Source of the DNA: Coprinellus micaceus
Taxonomy: Eukaryota; Basidiomycota; Agaricomycetes; Agaricales; Psathyrellaceae
Assembly (NCBI GenBank): GCA_951394405.1
Contig: OX596341.1
Span: 2,790,001 to 2,854,000, forward strand
Reading direction: 5' to 3'
DNA: 64,000 nt
Positions 1 to 11,821 of this stretch are shown here, piece after piece; the first letter of the stretch is position 1, and every line of letters begins with the position of its first letter. The translations under genes and the position numbers were made by a program. A model generated the notes under the pieces. It saw only the letters and a list, made by a program, of their open reading frames with translations. It ran no database searches and had not been told where the DNA came from.

Positions 1-64
1 CTCCTCATCTTCATCATCGAACCGATCACCCAGCTGGTCGACCCGGTCCCTCAGCACGAGCGTC

Positions 65-2822
65 TCACTCGCCCACCTCGAAGACCTCCCCCCAGATGAT
101 CCGCCTGTTCCCGACGACAGTCACCACATCCCTCCTCAAAGGCCTAGCCCTCCTCGCTGGGACAGAGGGCACGATGACAGGGGCAGGAAGGAGAGGAGCT
201 GGGGCAGGGGCGGGGGCAGGTGCTGATGTGGTGGCAGCAGGAGGGGCGGGCGCGGCGTTCTCGTCGTTCTGCTCTCCATCCGACTCGTTGGACATCTCCA
301 CGTCGTCGATAAAGGAGAGGCTTGCCTCGACCTCCTCCTCTTCGCGCTCTTCGGAACTGGGTCGCTCGGAAATGGGCGAAAGGGGCCGGTTCGCGCTGGA
401 CTCGTCGTCTTCATAAATTTCGGTCAGGTCGCGCTCAGCTTGGGGTGCTGAGGCGAGTGGTGCGTTCTCATCATTAGCTCCTGAACCTCGAGTGAGTACG
501 ATCATGCGGGATTTTTGTAGCGCAGTCTCGAGCGGAGACGTACCATAGTAGCCAGAGACTCTTCTCTTCTTGCTGTGCACCCGGAAGTCTTTGTTCTCGT
601 CGTTTTCTTCATCGCTGCCCTCAGAGATCTCGTCGTCGCTCTCGTCTCGATCACGCTTCAGGTTCCTGCGGGGCTATGTCAGTACGGGCTCTAGGCAACA
701 TGAGATGGGTCAGAACGTACCTGTTGGGCATGGACGAAGGCATCCTCTTGGGTCCCAACGGAGCGGACTTGGGGCCACTGGTCTTCTTCTCGGCGCCTGC
801 CTTACCGTCGCTATCGTTCCAGATGACGAACGTAGCGGCAGTCTGCGAGGCCGATGCCTCGATAGGCTCTTCCTCAACCTCCTCGTCGGCCTCTTCGGAG
901 TCATCCCCTTCGCTCTCCTCGTCCTCGCTGTCATCCCGACTCTGTTGGACTTCACCGGGAGTGGCAGCCCACGTCTCCTCCTCGTCCGCATAGAAATCAT
1001 CAAAGACCTCGTTGTCGGGGGCTTGGTCCTCCTTCCGATTGGTGCGCTTCTTGGATTTGACGGGGCTCTCGTTTTCGTCGTCCGCATCCTCGCCGTCGCT
1101 CTTCTCGGAGTCGGGAGAGGAAGGTTCTACATGGACTTGGGACGGAGCGGTGCGGGGCTCGTTCTCCTCGTCGGCCTCGCCGTCGCTGGACTCACCCGAC
1201 CCTTCAGTCCCGTCCCCGTCCTCCTCCCCGTCCTCTTCCTCAACGTCGGTTTGGTCCTCGTTCTCCTCGACGTCGGCGGCGCGGGCCCGGGGCTTGGCCT
1301 TCTGGCGAGTCTTGCCGTCCGCGGGGGGTGCCTGGAGGTCGGCGAATGCTTCCGCCATAGCCATCTTCTCTTCGTACGTCGCTCGTGCCAAGCGCTTCGG
1401 CTTGGGACCCGTGTTCCCATTGCTGGAGGTGGCACGGGCAGTAGGGGCGGTGGTGCGAGGGGGAGGGGGAACGGGCTGTCGCTGGGTGGCCATCTTTAGA
1501 ACGTACTCGTCGTACGGACTGTACTTCGCAGGGCCGAACTTGTTCTCCGGGTCGTCCATGTCGACGCAGCGCACCCGGGATACCACCTTCTTGAAGACGT
1601 CGGGAGGCACGATCTTCTTCACACCCTCCAACAGCTTCTCGATACCCTTCTCGTCCTCCTCCAGATCGTCGTTCTCGATCATGAGCTTACCCCAGGTGAG
1701 CGCTTGCCTCGTTTTCACTCGTTCGAGTTCCTTCTTCATGAGCTCGGCCTCGTACGCGAGTTCGTGGATATGGTCTGCGAGCCAGTCGGCGGTGGGGAGA
1801 TTGGTGGAAGGGTGGATATCGGGGTTGGGGAGGGGATCGCCGTTCTCGTCGAAATACACACCGTCGTCCTCGGGCAGCGTGCAGAACTTGGCCCGGGGCG
1901 ACCCCGGAGCGTCCTCACCCACTTTCTGAGGCGTCTCCACTCCCTCCCAGTACTGCGCCTTCCCATTGTCCTCCACAAGCCTCAACTTCTTCCCCTCACG
2001 CAACGCCGGGAACCGCAACCTACTCTTCATATACCTGCTGCCAGTGGGCTTGAAGATACCCCACTCCCTCCTCTTTTTGTCGCCCTCGCGCTGGTACGAT
2101 TCCTCGTCGGAAAGAACCGAAGGATCCCTATCCGTCTTCGGCGCCTTGAGACCAGGGAAAGGCGCGCGGGGCGTGGGCCGCGTGTACTCCTCGGTATCGG
2201 TGTCCCACTCGTTCTCCTGGTAGTACCCGACCTCATCCCATTCGGTGGGTCGTCGGAATCGCGCCTCGTGGACTGGGGGCCGCCAGGATTGCCAGAACGG
2301 ATTGTGGCGGCCCTTGGATTCGATGAGCCGGTACTTGGCGTTGTAAGGGATGGGGACCAGGCGGGTAGGGACAGGAGGTACGGCGTTTTCGTCGTTCTCC
2401 TCGCCGCTCTCGTTGGAGGCTGCGACACTGGGGGTCGCTTCAGCTGGGGGAGGGGGCATCAAGTCGCCCAAAACGCTGCGATTGGCCTTGCTGCCGGTGG
2501 GAGGGCGTCTGAAGGGAGCGGGGGAGGGGCCTTTGCTGCTGTTGGCGGCGCTGACGGGTACTGGAGCAGCGGTTGGGGCGTCGGGGATCGCTTTCAAGGC
2601 CTGGCGCGAGCTGCGACGACGGAAAGTGGGAGGCTGCTCCTGGACTTGATTTTCGAAGATCTTGGATCCATCTAGGTGTTGATCTACGAGGTCGTCCAGG
2701 GAATCCATACTCGGGAACGGGGCAGGGTTGGTGTTGAAGTCGTAGGGAGAAGCAGGGCGGGAGGCGGAGGGCGGGATAGCATGGGACGCAGCGCGTTGGG
2801 AGTTGCGCGTCGTTCGGGTCAT
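65..2822 (-). CDS. Acidic low-complexity hypothetical protein, 900 aa, two exons
   Basis: I do not recognise this family. Exons 2822-721 and 665-65 join across a 55-bp intron (donor GTACGT, acceptor CAG) and keep one frame of 901 codons including the stop. The N-terminal third is basic and Ser/Pro-rich. The middle (about residues 180-420) is the least repetitive and contains many Trp/Tyr/Arg positions. The C-terminal half is dominated by Asp/Glu/Ser tracts with short Pro/Ala runs. A short motif of the type (E/Q)NDENA is seen at least twice, near residue 140 and again in exon 2. This composition suggests a nuclear or chromatin-associated scaffold, but that is inference from composition only. 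Past the stop at 65-67, a shifted frame stays open to the window edge and also looks acidic and coding, so the true C-terminus may differ. The start at 2822 is the first Met of the open frame. Confidence 0.75.
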
Positions 2823-4527
2823 GTTGTATTTCTACGGCGAGTCAGCACAACTGTCGATCGCCCAGAACTACAACCACGCACCAGAATACCACGAATATAC
2901 TCTCTGATAGTCGCAATCGGTCGTCGATGTAGGCGGGCAGGGGTCAAAGTCACGGGAGCGATGGGGAGATGGTGGTGGAAGGAAAGAAAGAAGGGTTTGA
3001 TGGGCGTTGTGATCGAGTTCGCTCTTATGTAGGTCGCTTGTGGGTGTTTGCTCGTTGTCCCAGGGGGTAGTGACCTCGGTTTCCTCACCGTGACCCGTAA
3101 CGACCACTGGGGGACCAGCGAGCGAAGGACAATGACTTGGTGCGTCATTTCCCCATTTGGACTCGAGGAGGCAGAGCACGTGAGGGCGTTGGTGGCGATG
3201 CTGACCCTAATCTCGGGCTCGGGGTAACGAGCTCATCGACAGAAGCGATGAGGGCGCTGTAGCACATGACGTCGACGAACACTGTACGCTACTGTACGCG
3301 AATATTACAAGACATTTTGGCCTCTTCAGCCACTGGCAACTAATTATCCACAACATCATCCCCGGGCCTGAGCTTAACGATGGACTGGCTACGAACGTCG
3401 TCCGCAACTTGGTTGCTCACGTTGACCACCGCCTGGCCGACTACGATGAGCTCGCGTTCGTTAGACCCTCCAGCTCTTCAAACCCCCCAGCTCAGGTGCA
3501 TGAGCGTCGCTCGATACTGCCCGCGGCAACAGGGAATCTTGCCCTTGATTCCCTCAAGGGTACCTAGCCCACAATAATGCCTGTGACTCCTCTTTTGTAC
3601 TCGGTGTCGCACTACCCCACCTCCAACTCCCGTCGCCCTTCGTGGACAATCCCAAATCACACTTGGAAATCTTGGAACGTGAACCGGTACATATTCGACG
3701 CGACCCTATAACGCCCGACACATTACGGAGGTCTCATACGCACGCAACAGCCTACTGTACGGAATTGCAGGAAGGCTAGGCATTGGTCGGGGGTTCAGTG
3801 CCAGTACGTTCTATTCCTCTCCCTCTCCCCCTTCCCGCGCGCGGTGTTAGGACTAACTACAAACACTTAGGGTGCTCGCAATGACGACGACGAGATAGGT
3901 GAGTTTGGAGTTATTGACCTTCATTTCTCTAGGATCGACCAGGACGAGGTCAGTCTTCAGTTCATTCAGCAGACGTCGACGACGTCCTAACCTCTTGCTA
4001 AATCTATCGCGTGAGTGAGGCGAGCTACATGCGTATTCCGTGTAAGAGGTGAGCAGACTTCCTCAAGTCGACCTGAAACGCCGATGCTAACGCGGACTCC
4101 CTCCTTTCTACAGGGTCATCGGGCTGCTGTACCCTCGTACCAAGTCAGAACAGGACCAATTTCGTGAATAGCGGTCAACGGTCAGCGTTCTACGCTGAGG
4201 ATATACATTTGGGTTTACATCGGAAGTCATTTTTTACAAGCAAGGTGCGTACGAGTCGAATAAGTATCAAGTTTGGAAGCCATTGAGTGTGTATCTGTAT
4301 GCGTGTTTTCTTTCTAGCATTTTCTGCGCCCTCAAACCACGAACCCCAGGACGACTTTCGGAACGAGAGAGAGAGATTGTGGAATCTGGAAATCCTTCGA
4401 CTTTGACGAAGTCCTAGCTGAACGGGAGTTGAAACATTAAACTCTCGTCAGAATCGTACGCGCGAGGGGAGCTAGACCGACGAACTTACCTTCGCAAGTC
4501 ATTCACGAGACGAGGGGACGTCATCCT
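2823..4527. other. Intergenic stretch with exon-like fragments, no resolvable gene
   Basis: No complete gene can be assembled here. On the plus strand, roughly 3195-3570 is open for about 120 codons without any ATG and has coding-like composition. A 44-codon Met-initiated frame follows from about 3577 to 3710. Between 3800 and 4170 several GT...AG pairs flank very short blocks, resembling tiny exons. This could be a decayed gene, a rapidly evolving multi-exon gene or noise. Confidence 0.3.
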
Positions 4528-5520
4528 CTAGTCAAGGTCGTCGTGGACGGGCTTGGTGGGCTTGGGAGGGATCGCGGTGGGCTTCGGGGGGATTCCAGTT
4601 GGCTTGGGTGGGATGCCAGTAGGCTTAGGCGGGACGAAGGTGGGCTTGGGTGGAATTCCAGTCGGCTTGGGCGGGATACCGGTGGGCTTAGGAGGGAATC
4701 CAGTTGGCTTCGGGGGAATACCAGTCGGCTTGGGCGGGAATCCAGTAGGCTTCGGAGGAGGGACGAAGGTGGGCTTAGGAGGGAGCGCGGTGGGCTTGGG
4801 GGGCGCGCCGGACGGCTTCACGAAGTCCCTGGCGTGGACGGGGGGCTTCCCGGTGGGCTTGGGCGGGATGCCAGTGGGCTTGGGAGGAGGAACGAAAGTG
4901 GGCTTAGGAGGGAGGACGGTTGGCTTGGGGGGAGGGACGAAAGTCGGCTTGGGAGGGAGAACGGTGGGCTTGGGGGGAGGAACGAAAGTCGGCTTGGGGG
5001 GGAGGACAGTCGGCTTGGGGGGAGGGACGAAGGTTGGCTTAGGAGGGAGGACGGTTGGCTTGGGGGGCGGGACGAAAGTCGGCTTGGGAGGAAGAACCGT
5101 CGGCTTAGGAGGGGGAACGAAGGTTGGCTTAGGAGGGAGGGCCGTCGGCTTGGGGGGAGCGCCAGATGGCTTCTCGACCTCCCTAGGGTGGACCGGAGGC
5201 TTCCCAGTGGGCTTGGGAGGAATCCCGGTAGGCTTGGGCGGGATGCCAGTAGGCTTGGGTGGGATGCCAGTGGGCTTGGGGGGAAGCGCCGTCGGCTTGG
5301 GAGGAATGAAAGTCGGCTTGGGCGGCAAGCCAGTGGGCTTCGGGGGAAGGAAGGTTGGCTTGGGCGGGAGCGCCGTGGGCTTCGGGGGCAAGGCCGTCGG
5401 CTTAGGGGGAAGAGCAGTCGGCTTGGGAGGCTTCGTGGCCACATCGTCGACGGGAATGCCCACAGCGCCGATAGCACAGGCGACTGCGACGAGAGAAGCG
5501 AAGACGGTGTTGAACTTCAT
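4528..5520 (-). CDS. Secreted PPKPT-repeat protein, copy 1 (330 aa)
   Basis: This is an intronless gene for a low-complexity secreted protein. Residues 1 to about 20 form a typical signal peptide with a hydrophobic core. Almost everything after residue 30 is a tandem pentapeptide PPKPT with two variable linker residues (AL, GI, FV, VL, GF). I count about 37 repeats. In the middle, single-Pro and extra-Pro units alternate regularly (FVP then VL). Two short breaks contain Pro-His-Arg/Ala-Arg followed by acidic residues. Pro/Lys/Thr richness suggests an extended, probably O-glycosylated cell-wall or extracellular protein; that is inference. Copy 2 is at 20533-21321 in opposite orientation. Length difference between copies (330 against 262 aa) comes from repeat number. 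No enzymatic domain is seen. Confidence 0.85.
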   Translation of the reverse strand: MKFNTVFASLVAVACAIGAVGIPVDDVATKPPKPTALPPKPTALPPKPTALPPKPTFLPPKPTGLPPKPTFIPPKPTALPPKPTGIPPKPTGIPPKPTGIPPKPTGKPPVHPREVEKPSGAPPKPTALPPKPTFVPPPKPTVLPPKPTFVPPPKPTVLPPKPTFVPPPKPTVLPPKPTFVPPPKPTVLPPKPTFVPPPKPTVLPPKPTFVPPPKPTGIPPKPTGKPPVHARDFVKPSGAPPKPTALPPKPTFVPPPKPTGFPPKPTGIPPKPTGFPPKPTGIPPKPTGIPPKPTFVPPKPTGIPPKPTGIPPKPTAIPPKPTKPVHDDLD

Positions 5521-5596
5521 CTTGGGCGATGTGTGGAAGACTCCGAAGCTGAATACTCGAGCTGGAGCTGGAGTTTGCTAGAGGAGTGTTGGCAGG

Positions 5597-5603
5597 TTTT
5601 ATA
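5597..5603 (-). promoter_or_regulatory. TATA box of PPKPT copy 1
   Basis: TATAAAA on the minus strand, about 77 bp before the ATG. The paralogue at 20533 has the same element at about 76 bp, and the intervening leader is also conserved between copies. Confidence 0.65.
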
Positions 5604-6728
5604 GGATTGAGTGAGGCCCATTGCGAGAGCGATTGGTCCGTTGAATTTCCTTGGATTTTGCGAGTGTTGAGGGGGGCGGTCACAGCGTTTGGCCACCTTT
5701 GAACTCAGCACTTCATTCCATTATTTTTCCTTCCAATGGCGAACGAAGCTTGCTTTGATGGACTTGCGACCATGCGTTCCGAAGGGTCGTGTCCCAGGCC
5801 GCCGTTAAACATTCAGCTTCTCGGAGACTTGCGAATGCCCAACTGATGTTCGGGGTATATTCTTTATTGCACCCCGGACCGCGACCTCGGTCAATAGCTG
5901 CCCAATCGCACGTTGAATCTATTCCAATGTTCCTGAACAGAAGCTGTCCGTGTCCAAGCGAGAAGCTATTTTTGGCCGAAGAATCCCCAATCACATTGGG
6001 GCTCTCGGCGATGATGTTCTCGGACACTACTCCTCAATCGAAACGTCTTGCGATCGCCTTCATCACCTGGAATGCTCGAAATGCAACTCTAATCCCGGCT
6101 CAATATTCTAGTGCTTCATATGGACAACCTGGGGCGTGGATTTCTCCTCGTATCGACGATGTTCTGCATTGTGGCTGCAATCCACGGTGTCCCATGTTTC
6201 TTGATTATCACCGCAACTCGCCATTCTCGAGGGTTCTCAAGCCTTCGCCCTCGGTACCGAAAGCGGAGGGCGATCGTTGCTGCAGCGTATTTTAGGAACA
6301 TTTTCCCTTCAAAAGTCTATCCCCCCTCCTTCTACTATCCCCGAATTGAGAATATCTTGCCAAAAGAAGCAACCCCCTTTCCTAGAACTGCAAGCATCTG
6401 ACCTCCCTCGCGGAGCCGACGCTACCGACAAACGCTTCACAGCCGCTCTATCGAATCCGCAGCTGTGGCCGCAGGTCTGCTTCTCGGAATAAAAGCACAG
6501 AGAAGCGGTGAATGGCGCGGTCCGCTAGTGTGTTGCGCAGCAGTTTGTGCGAATAGAGCCCAAGGTGTCGTCTCCATCGGTTTCTTCTCTGCCATTCAAA
6601 TAGCTCAAACACGCGTTCTGGATCTGCGACTTGTTTCCGATGTTTTTTCTGTGCCTCTGCTTCCTCGGGACCGCAGTAAAACAGGGACACAACGGAGAGT
6701 TTATATATACACATACACGCCCAGATCA

Positions 6729-8056
6729 TCATGGATTGGGAGAATGAGGGTGCTGTGAAGTCTCCAGGCGACCGAGAACGACTTGGAGCTGATCTTCCGA
6801 TATTTGAGCATGCGTCACGGGGGATGGGTCGTACGCTGGTGGTGGAAGCTGGCTCTCGCGGTACCGATGTAAAACGCCCCCCGAAGACGATGTTGCGGAT
6901 TCTGAACTTGTGAACGACGGGGCTATGGTGGAGGTAGGTGCCTCGTTGACGTGTGAGTTGTGGACGGAGGCGTTGCTTTCCAGCCCAAGGTGCATCTTCT
7001 CTGACGCTGCACCGTATGGGTGCCCATATTCTGAGGTCGCCGGAGATCTAGAGAGGCCAGCCACAAGATGTACTTGGGAACTGAACGGAGTAGAGTCTGC
7101 GGTTTGGGGTGCGATGGTCGGCACACCTGTAGTAGTAATGAGGATTGTTCCTTTGAACGCGGTGAGATAAAGAACACACCCTCTCGACCTTCCTCGGCAT
7201 GCTGCCTGACCCTCGCCTTCCTCTTCTTCAATAGCACGAACAATATCACGAGGACGAGGATCATGACCACTCCGATAATTATTCCGAGGAGGGCAGCTAG
7301 GGATATCCCATCAGCGCCACCCACCATTGGCATACCCCCACTGATTTTACCACCGCCCGTATCGTCCGGGTCGTTTGGATTACCCGCGTCCTCGTTCCAA
7401 GGACTTACCCCCGACGGTTGACTTAAACCCAGTGTTCCCGTTGCACTTGTCGTCAACGTCCCACTACTCGTGGATGCCGTTGTACTAGACCCCACCGACG
7501 TAGTCGACGTCCTGCTCGTCGTCGTCGCGCTAGTGGTGGTCGAGGTGCTACTCGTCGTCGTCGCCGTTGAGGTCGAAGTCGTCGAGGTCGAGGTAACCTC
7601 ATTCCCGTCCTTCACGATATCCATGTAGTCGAATCCGAAGATCGTCTGAGAAGACGCCTCAGTCCTGATCTCCAGGGTATGCTGTCCAAAGGGCATGCTG
7701 GCTGAGCGAAAGAACTGCACGCGAGACTGGCCTTGAGTCTGTGGACTCGCGACGTATCTCCCGCGCTGGACGCCGTCGATGAAGTAGTTGGAGGTGGGTG
7801 CCTGCTCAAAGACACCCGCAGGCGGAATGTAGCCGTAGATAGTGATAGAGGTTCCTATTCAATCGTTCTTAGTTGGTACCCAATCCCAAGTGGGGTAAGG
7901 ATTTGACGTACCGGAGAACGGTATTGTGAGAGCCGCCCCGCCTCCAGTCGCCACTAACACATTGCCTTCGTATGCTTCATCTAGCCTGCTCGTAACCCAC
8001 GTCCCGGACGTGCTAACAGTCGAGTCCGTATTATCAATACGCTGAATGATCGACAT
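6729..8056 (-). CDS. Ser/Thr-rich single-pass membrane protein (405 aa)
   Basis: Three exons (8056-7912, 7854-7180, 7126-6729) splice through GTACGT and GTGTGT donors with TAG and CAG acceptors into 406 codons including the stop. The N-terminal half reads as a beta-rich extracellular domain containing an FIDG-type turn. It is followed by a long Ser/Thr-only linker (about residues 130-180), one strong transmembrane helix of about 22 Leu/Ile/Val residues followed by KKRK, and a cytoplasmic tail with a PPPAY motif. This architecture is common in agaricomycetes, but no function is established to my knowledge; a wall-sensor-like role is only inferred. A related protein is encoded at 47982-49071; both begin with MS, two hydrophobic residues, then Arg-x-Asp. 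I see no signal peptide upstream, so an extra 5' exon is possible. Confidence 0.75.
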
Positions 8057-8979
8057 TCATTCGAACAGTGTCGAGACCGCAAATCTCGAGAGAAGGTAAA
8101 CAAACGAGTGTGGGGGTGGAAAAGAGTGACAACGACGACAACGTCGTGGGTGGGCGAGTTAGAGAGGTAAAGATACTTAGGGAGACAGTCGAAGAAGGAG
8201 CAAACCATTTTTGGAGGTTCAAAGAGAGATTGAATGACATCGACCATCAGCTTGGGAGCGCCCAAGGACACAATTGGCGGCCGCCTATGGGGATGGCGAT
8301 CCTGAATGGGAACCTATGGGAAGGCTTCCTCGATTGGTGTACTTGGGAACGAAGATTCGTCATGGTCAAGGCTCAAGGCAAATGCGCTGCAGCTTCAGGA
8401 GAGCTTGTGCATTGGTTATAAAACCCATGACTGAGCCTCGCACACGATAAAGATGAGGAAGACCGTGAAAATAGGTGGAGTGTGGGGAAGTTGCTCACCA
8501 AAACTAGCAGTCAACAGGGCCCGAAGAACACCGACGAGACCAGGCGATGGCAACGCGGGCGCTCATCATGACAAGCATCGCTTGAAAGTGAAAAAAAGTG
8601 GAAGAGGAAAGCTCGCAACAACCTTGGGCTGTGGGGGTTCGAGATCTGAGAGTTGGGTATCAGTTCCAGGATCTATCAGTTCAATTGGAAACTTACGTTT
8701 CACCCCCAAATTTGTCGCTGGCGAAGCCAGCATCCAGGAGCAAGGGGCAATAAATATTAACAGGCATGGTAGGTACAACAGGCCAGGAGGGTCGTAGTTC
8801 GTAGCATCGTCAGCAGCCGTGGCGAGGATATGTATAGGCTAGAGTAGCAGTGTCCTAGCTTAGTGTACAAGGTATCGTGGGGTCTCAGAGGGTAGAGGAT
8901 ATACAGGTAGTCACAGATATATGCTCGGGAATCGGAAGAAGATATACGCACAAGTGGTATCGTACGGTACGATCAATGA
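8057..8979. other. Intergenic, nothing recognised
   Basis: Separates the start of the Ser/Thr-rich membrane protein gene from the 3' end of the AKR1-like gene. Short open frames on both strands lack domain signals. Confidence 0.4.
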
Positions 8980-11486
8980 TCATGCTTGACTCACAGGCTC
9001 ATATCCCTGCCCCCTCCCCCTAGCACTGAACGGACTCGCAAGGCCCATGAACAACCCACTCCTCGTGCTCCCTGGAGCGTTCTTCCTCCCCTCATCCTCC
9101 TCCTCCCTCCCACCCACACTTCCCCTCCTCCTCTTCGCCTCCTTAAATCCCTCAAGTGGCACATCGTAGAGTTTCTCATACTCGACCCCCAACTCTTTCC
9201 CATTCGTCCAAAAATCTCGGCAGTTCCCCACGACGCCGACGTCGAATGGGTTGTTCGCCTTGCTCGCTTTCGCGAGGCCGTCGACGGCTTTGCCTTTAGT
9301 GAACCTATCGAAGCCCAGAAGGTTGAGGATAAAGTTCCGCCCACTATGCCTATGCGCATGCGGCCCACTCGCCACACTCCCTCCATCCCCGCCCACAAGG
9401 CTCGTATCTTCACTGTCGACCCCCGGCACCGTCTGTCCACTCTGCTGCTGATGCCTCGCGCCCATCTGCGTTGAAAGACCCGCACCCACGCGGCCACCCA
9501 TAAACCCGTACCGTCCGAGGTTGGATACTTCGAGCGTCGTCATCTGTCTAGCTACCTGCCAGTACTGCGAGGCGAGGAGGATGCTGGTCCAGGTGAGTTG
9601 GAGGGTGGCCCAGAAGGCGACGGAGACGAGGAAGGGGTCGTGCGTGGTCATGCTGCAGAGGTCGCCTGGGAGAGGGCAGGAGGGGGAGATGTCTTGTGGG
9701 TTCGTGCTGAGGGGGAGGGTTGTGAAGACTGGATAGGATGGAATGTTAGTTAACGAGACAAGGGCAGAAGTGAGGAGGAAGGGACGGACAAGCATAGGCG
9801 AGGTAATCGAAGAGACCGATGCCAATGACGAGTGTTGTGACGAAGAGGAGGAACTGGCGGTGGTTCGCAGAGCCAACGCAATTCCACACCCATGGGCAGT
9901 GACTAAAGACCACGTTAGCGCTCCGAGTCCGTAGATACAACGGAATAGCGCTCACTGATCACTTCGAGCGACACACTTGTCACAGATCCTGCAATGTTTC
10001 GACCGCAAAGGCTTCCTCGCCATACACTGAATGCAGAAAGTTTGTCCATTCAGCCTTCCCTCGCTCGCCAAATCCTCAATGATCTGTTTCAGCTCGTCGT
10101 CACTTGCGGGCTTCGGGCACGTTCCCGGGTCTAAGGTAATCGCACGGAAGAAGTTGTAGGCGCAGAGCCCCACAATGAGAGCGAACATGAGGTGAGCGAA
10201 GGCATGAGGCTCGGGTTCTGCGAGAGGGATCAATGAGTAAGGAAGGCGCTGTGGGGACGATCCGACTCACGTCGCAGCAACCGTGTCACCCAAGCATAGA
10301 CGACCCAGATAAGGGAGGCGGTGATGATACCAGAGAAGTAGGGGGTTGAGTTGACGCTGTCCGTGTAGGTATTCTTGTTGAGCAGTACTCGGGTAACGAT
10401 CTGCAGGGTCGTTAGCAAGATAAAATATGATGGTAGAAAGGATGCTCACATGATGCATTCCAAAAAATTCCGCCATGGCAAGTAGGATGCCGGTATACCA
10501 AGGGAGGATGGAAAGGGTCATGAAGATGAGGTAGAAGAATACGGTCGGGAGAACAAAGATCGCAATCTTCGTGTTCCTGTCACTAAGCGGCTTCGACCTC
10601 TTAATACCGTACTCATTCATACCTCCCTCCTCCAACGCCCGCTTCCACGCGCCAAGACTCTTCAGCTCGACCGCCATATCTCTTGGCGTCCTATCCTCCC
10701 CATCCTTCGCACTCACATCAGCCCCCTTCTCCACCAGCCTCCTTATGCACACCTTGTTCCCTCTCACTACCGCCCAATGCAGCGGCGTCAGCCCCGCATC
10801 GTCCTTCAAATTCGGGTTTGCCCCATGCCTCAGCAGCAAATCCACACTCAAAGCATCTCCCTGATACGCAGCCCACATCAGCGACGTATGCCCCTGCGAG
10901 TCCCTCGAATCCACATTGATCGGTTGGTGCAGCAAATACAGCAACGGCATGATAGAGGACGAGTGCGTCACCAGATGCAGCGTGTTGTAGCCTTGAGAAT
11001 CGGCGATGGTGGGGTCGGCATTGTACGCGATGAGAAGGTGAATGATGTAGAGGTAGCCGTTGCGCGCGGCCCATTGCATGGGCGTCGCGACGAGGTCACC
11101 GCCCAGAGCATCGACCTCTGCGCCCTGTTCGAGGAGGTAGCGGCAGGCTGCGATGTGGGCGTTGATGGCGGACCAGTGGAGGGGGGTGACGTTCTGCTCG
11201 TCCCTGTCGGTCGCGGTGGCCTTGCCTGACTCGATGAGGTCCCGAAGCGCTGCGACGTCGCCTCTCTGAGCTGCTACGAATATGGTCATCTATACAAGCT
11301 CTTTCAGCTTCTCCCAATCCACGATTTCGGCAAGATCATAACTACCTCGTCTCCATTGCGACCAGCCTGTGTTGTGGCCAGTGGCTGGGACTGCTGCGAG
11401 CTGAAAGACGTGTTCGTCGCCGTCGCCGAGTCGAGGTTGACCAGCGACGCTGAGGGCTGGGATTTTGCGTGGACGAGGTCGTCCAT
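8980..11486 (-). CDS. AKR1: Ankyrin-repeat DHHC palmitoyltransferase, AKR1 type (744 aa)
   Basis: Protein S-acyltransferase that attaches palmitate to cysteines of membrane-associated proteins, typically at Golgi/endosomal membranes. Six exons splice cleanly: 11486-11346, 11289-10450, 10400-10271, 10217-9956, 9902-9790 and 9728-8980. The introns are 49-61 bp and the total is 745 codons including the stop. About five to six ankyrin repeats fill residues 48-270 ([33 protein letters not shown]). They are followed by paired transmembrane segments and then the Cys-rich domain with [12 protein letters not shown] and CRICDKC. The catalytic DHHC spans residues 457-460, with its first His codon split by an intron. 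Two more membrane segments follow. The NPFD and NC-x-DFW motifs in the C-terminal tail are typical of AKR1/HIP14-type enzymes, and length fits the family. The exon 5 donor (GTCCGT) is weak but is the only one that keeps frame. Confidence 0.93.
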
Positions 11487-11821
11487 GGTGGTGGTTACGG
11501 AGCAAGGTGAGCGACCTCGTCAGGGTGATTTGGTGACGGCGGCTCGGCGATGCTAGGTGGCTGTGTGCTGGGCGCCAAATCAGGGACCCCAGAAGGCCGG
11601 CCGTCCAACGCGGATTTGGGGAAAGCGTGCTTGATTCAGGCCCAAAAAATTCAGGAGCGCCAGAAGCATGCTATCCTTCGACTCTGCAGCCCCACTGATA
11701 CACTAAATGTGCTGAATAAATCCAGGTTATGGCCCTGGGACCGCGCCGAGGCAGCGCTCATGTGTGCCTGGCAATCAACACCTAAGTTAGGGTAACGTGC
11801 CCCGTGCGAGCAGGTCCCTGA
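11487..11821. other. Divergent intergenic region between AKR1 and the first CRN gene
   Basis: Shared upstream region of the minus-strand AKR1 gene and the plus-strand CRN gene. No clear TATA or repeat is seen. Confidence 0.4.

Larger units (their letters stand above)
4528..6700 (-). repeat. Left arm of inverted segmental duplication
   Basis: The minus strand here matches the plus strand of about 19435-21321. The shared segment includes the PPKPT gene, its 5' leader, its TATA box at nearly identical spacing, and about 1 kb upstream. Clear anchors are 6381-6419 against the reverse complement of 19735-19773 and the block near 6479-6497 against 19649-19665. Divergence is substantial, with many substitutions and indels, so the duplication is not recent. 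No other gene is seen in 5521-6700. Confidence 0.75.

Noticed and set aside
570..2675. Plus-strand frames of 300 codons or more opposite the first gene
   Set aside because: Complement of a GC-rich acidic coding region; the minus strand keeps one frame for 900 codons with a canonical intron.
4543..5604. Long plus-strand glycine-rich frames opposite the PPKPT gene
   Set aside because: They are the antisense of a proline-codon repeat array (CCC/AAG/CCG read backwards). They have no start context, and the minus strand has a signal peptide and conserved TATA box. The same applies to the minus-strand frame opposite 20533-21321.
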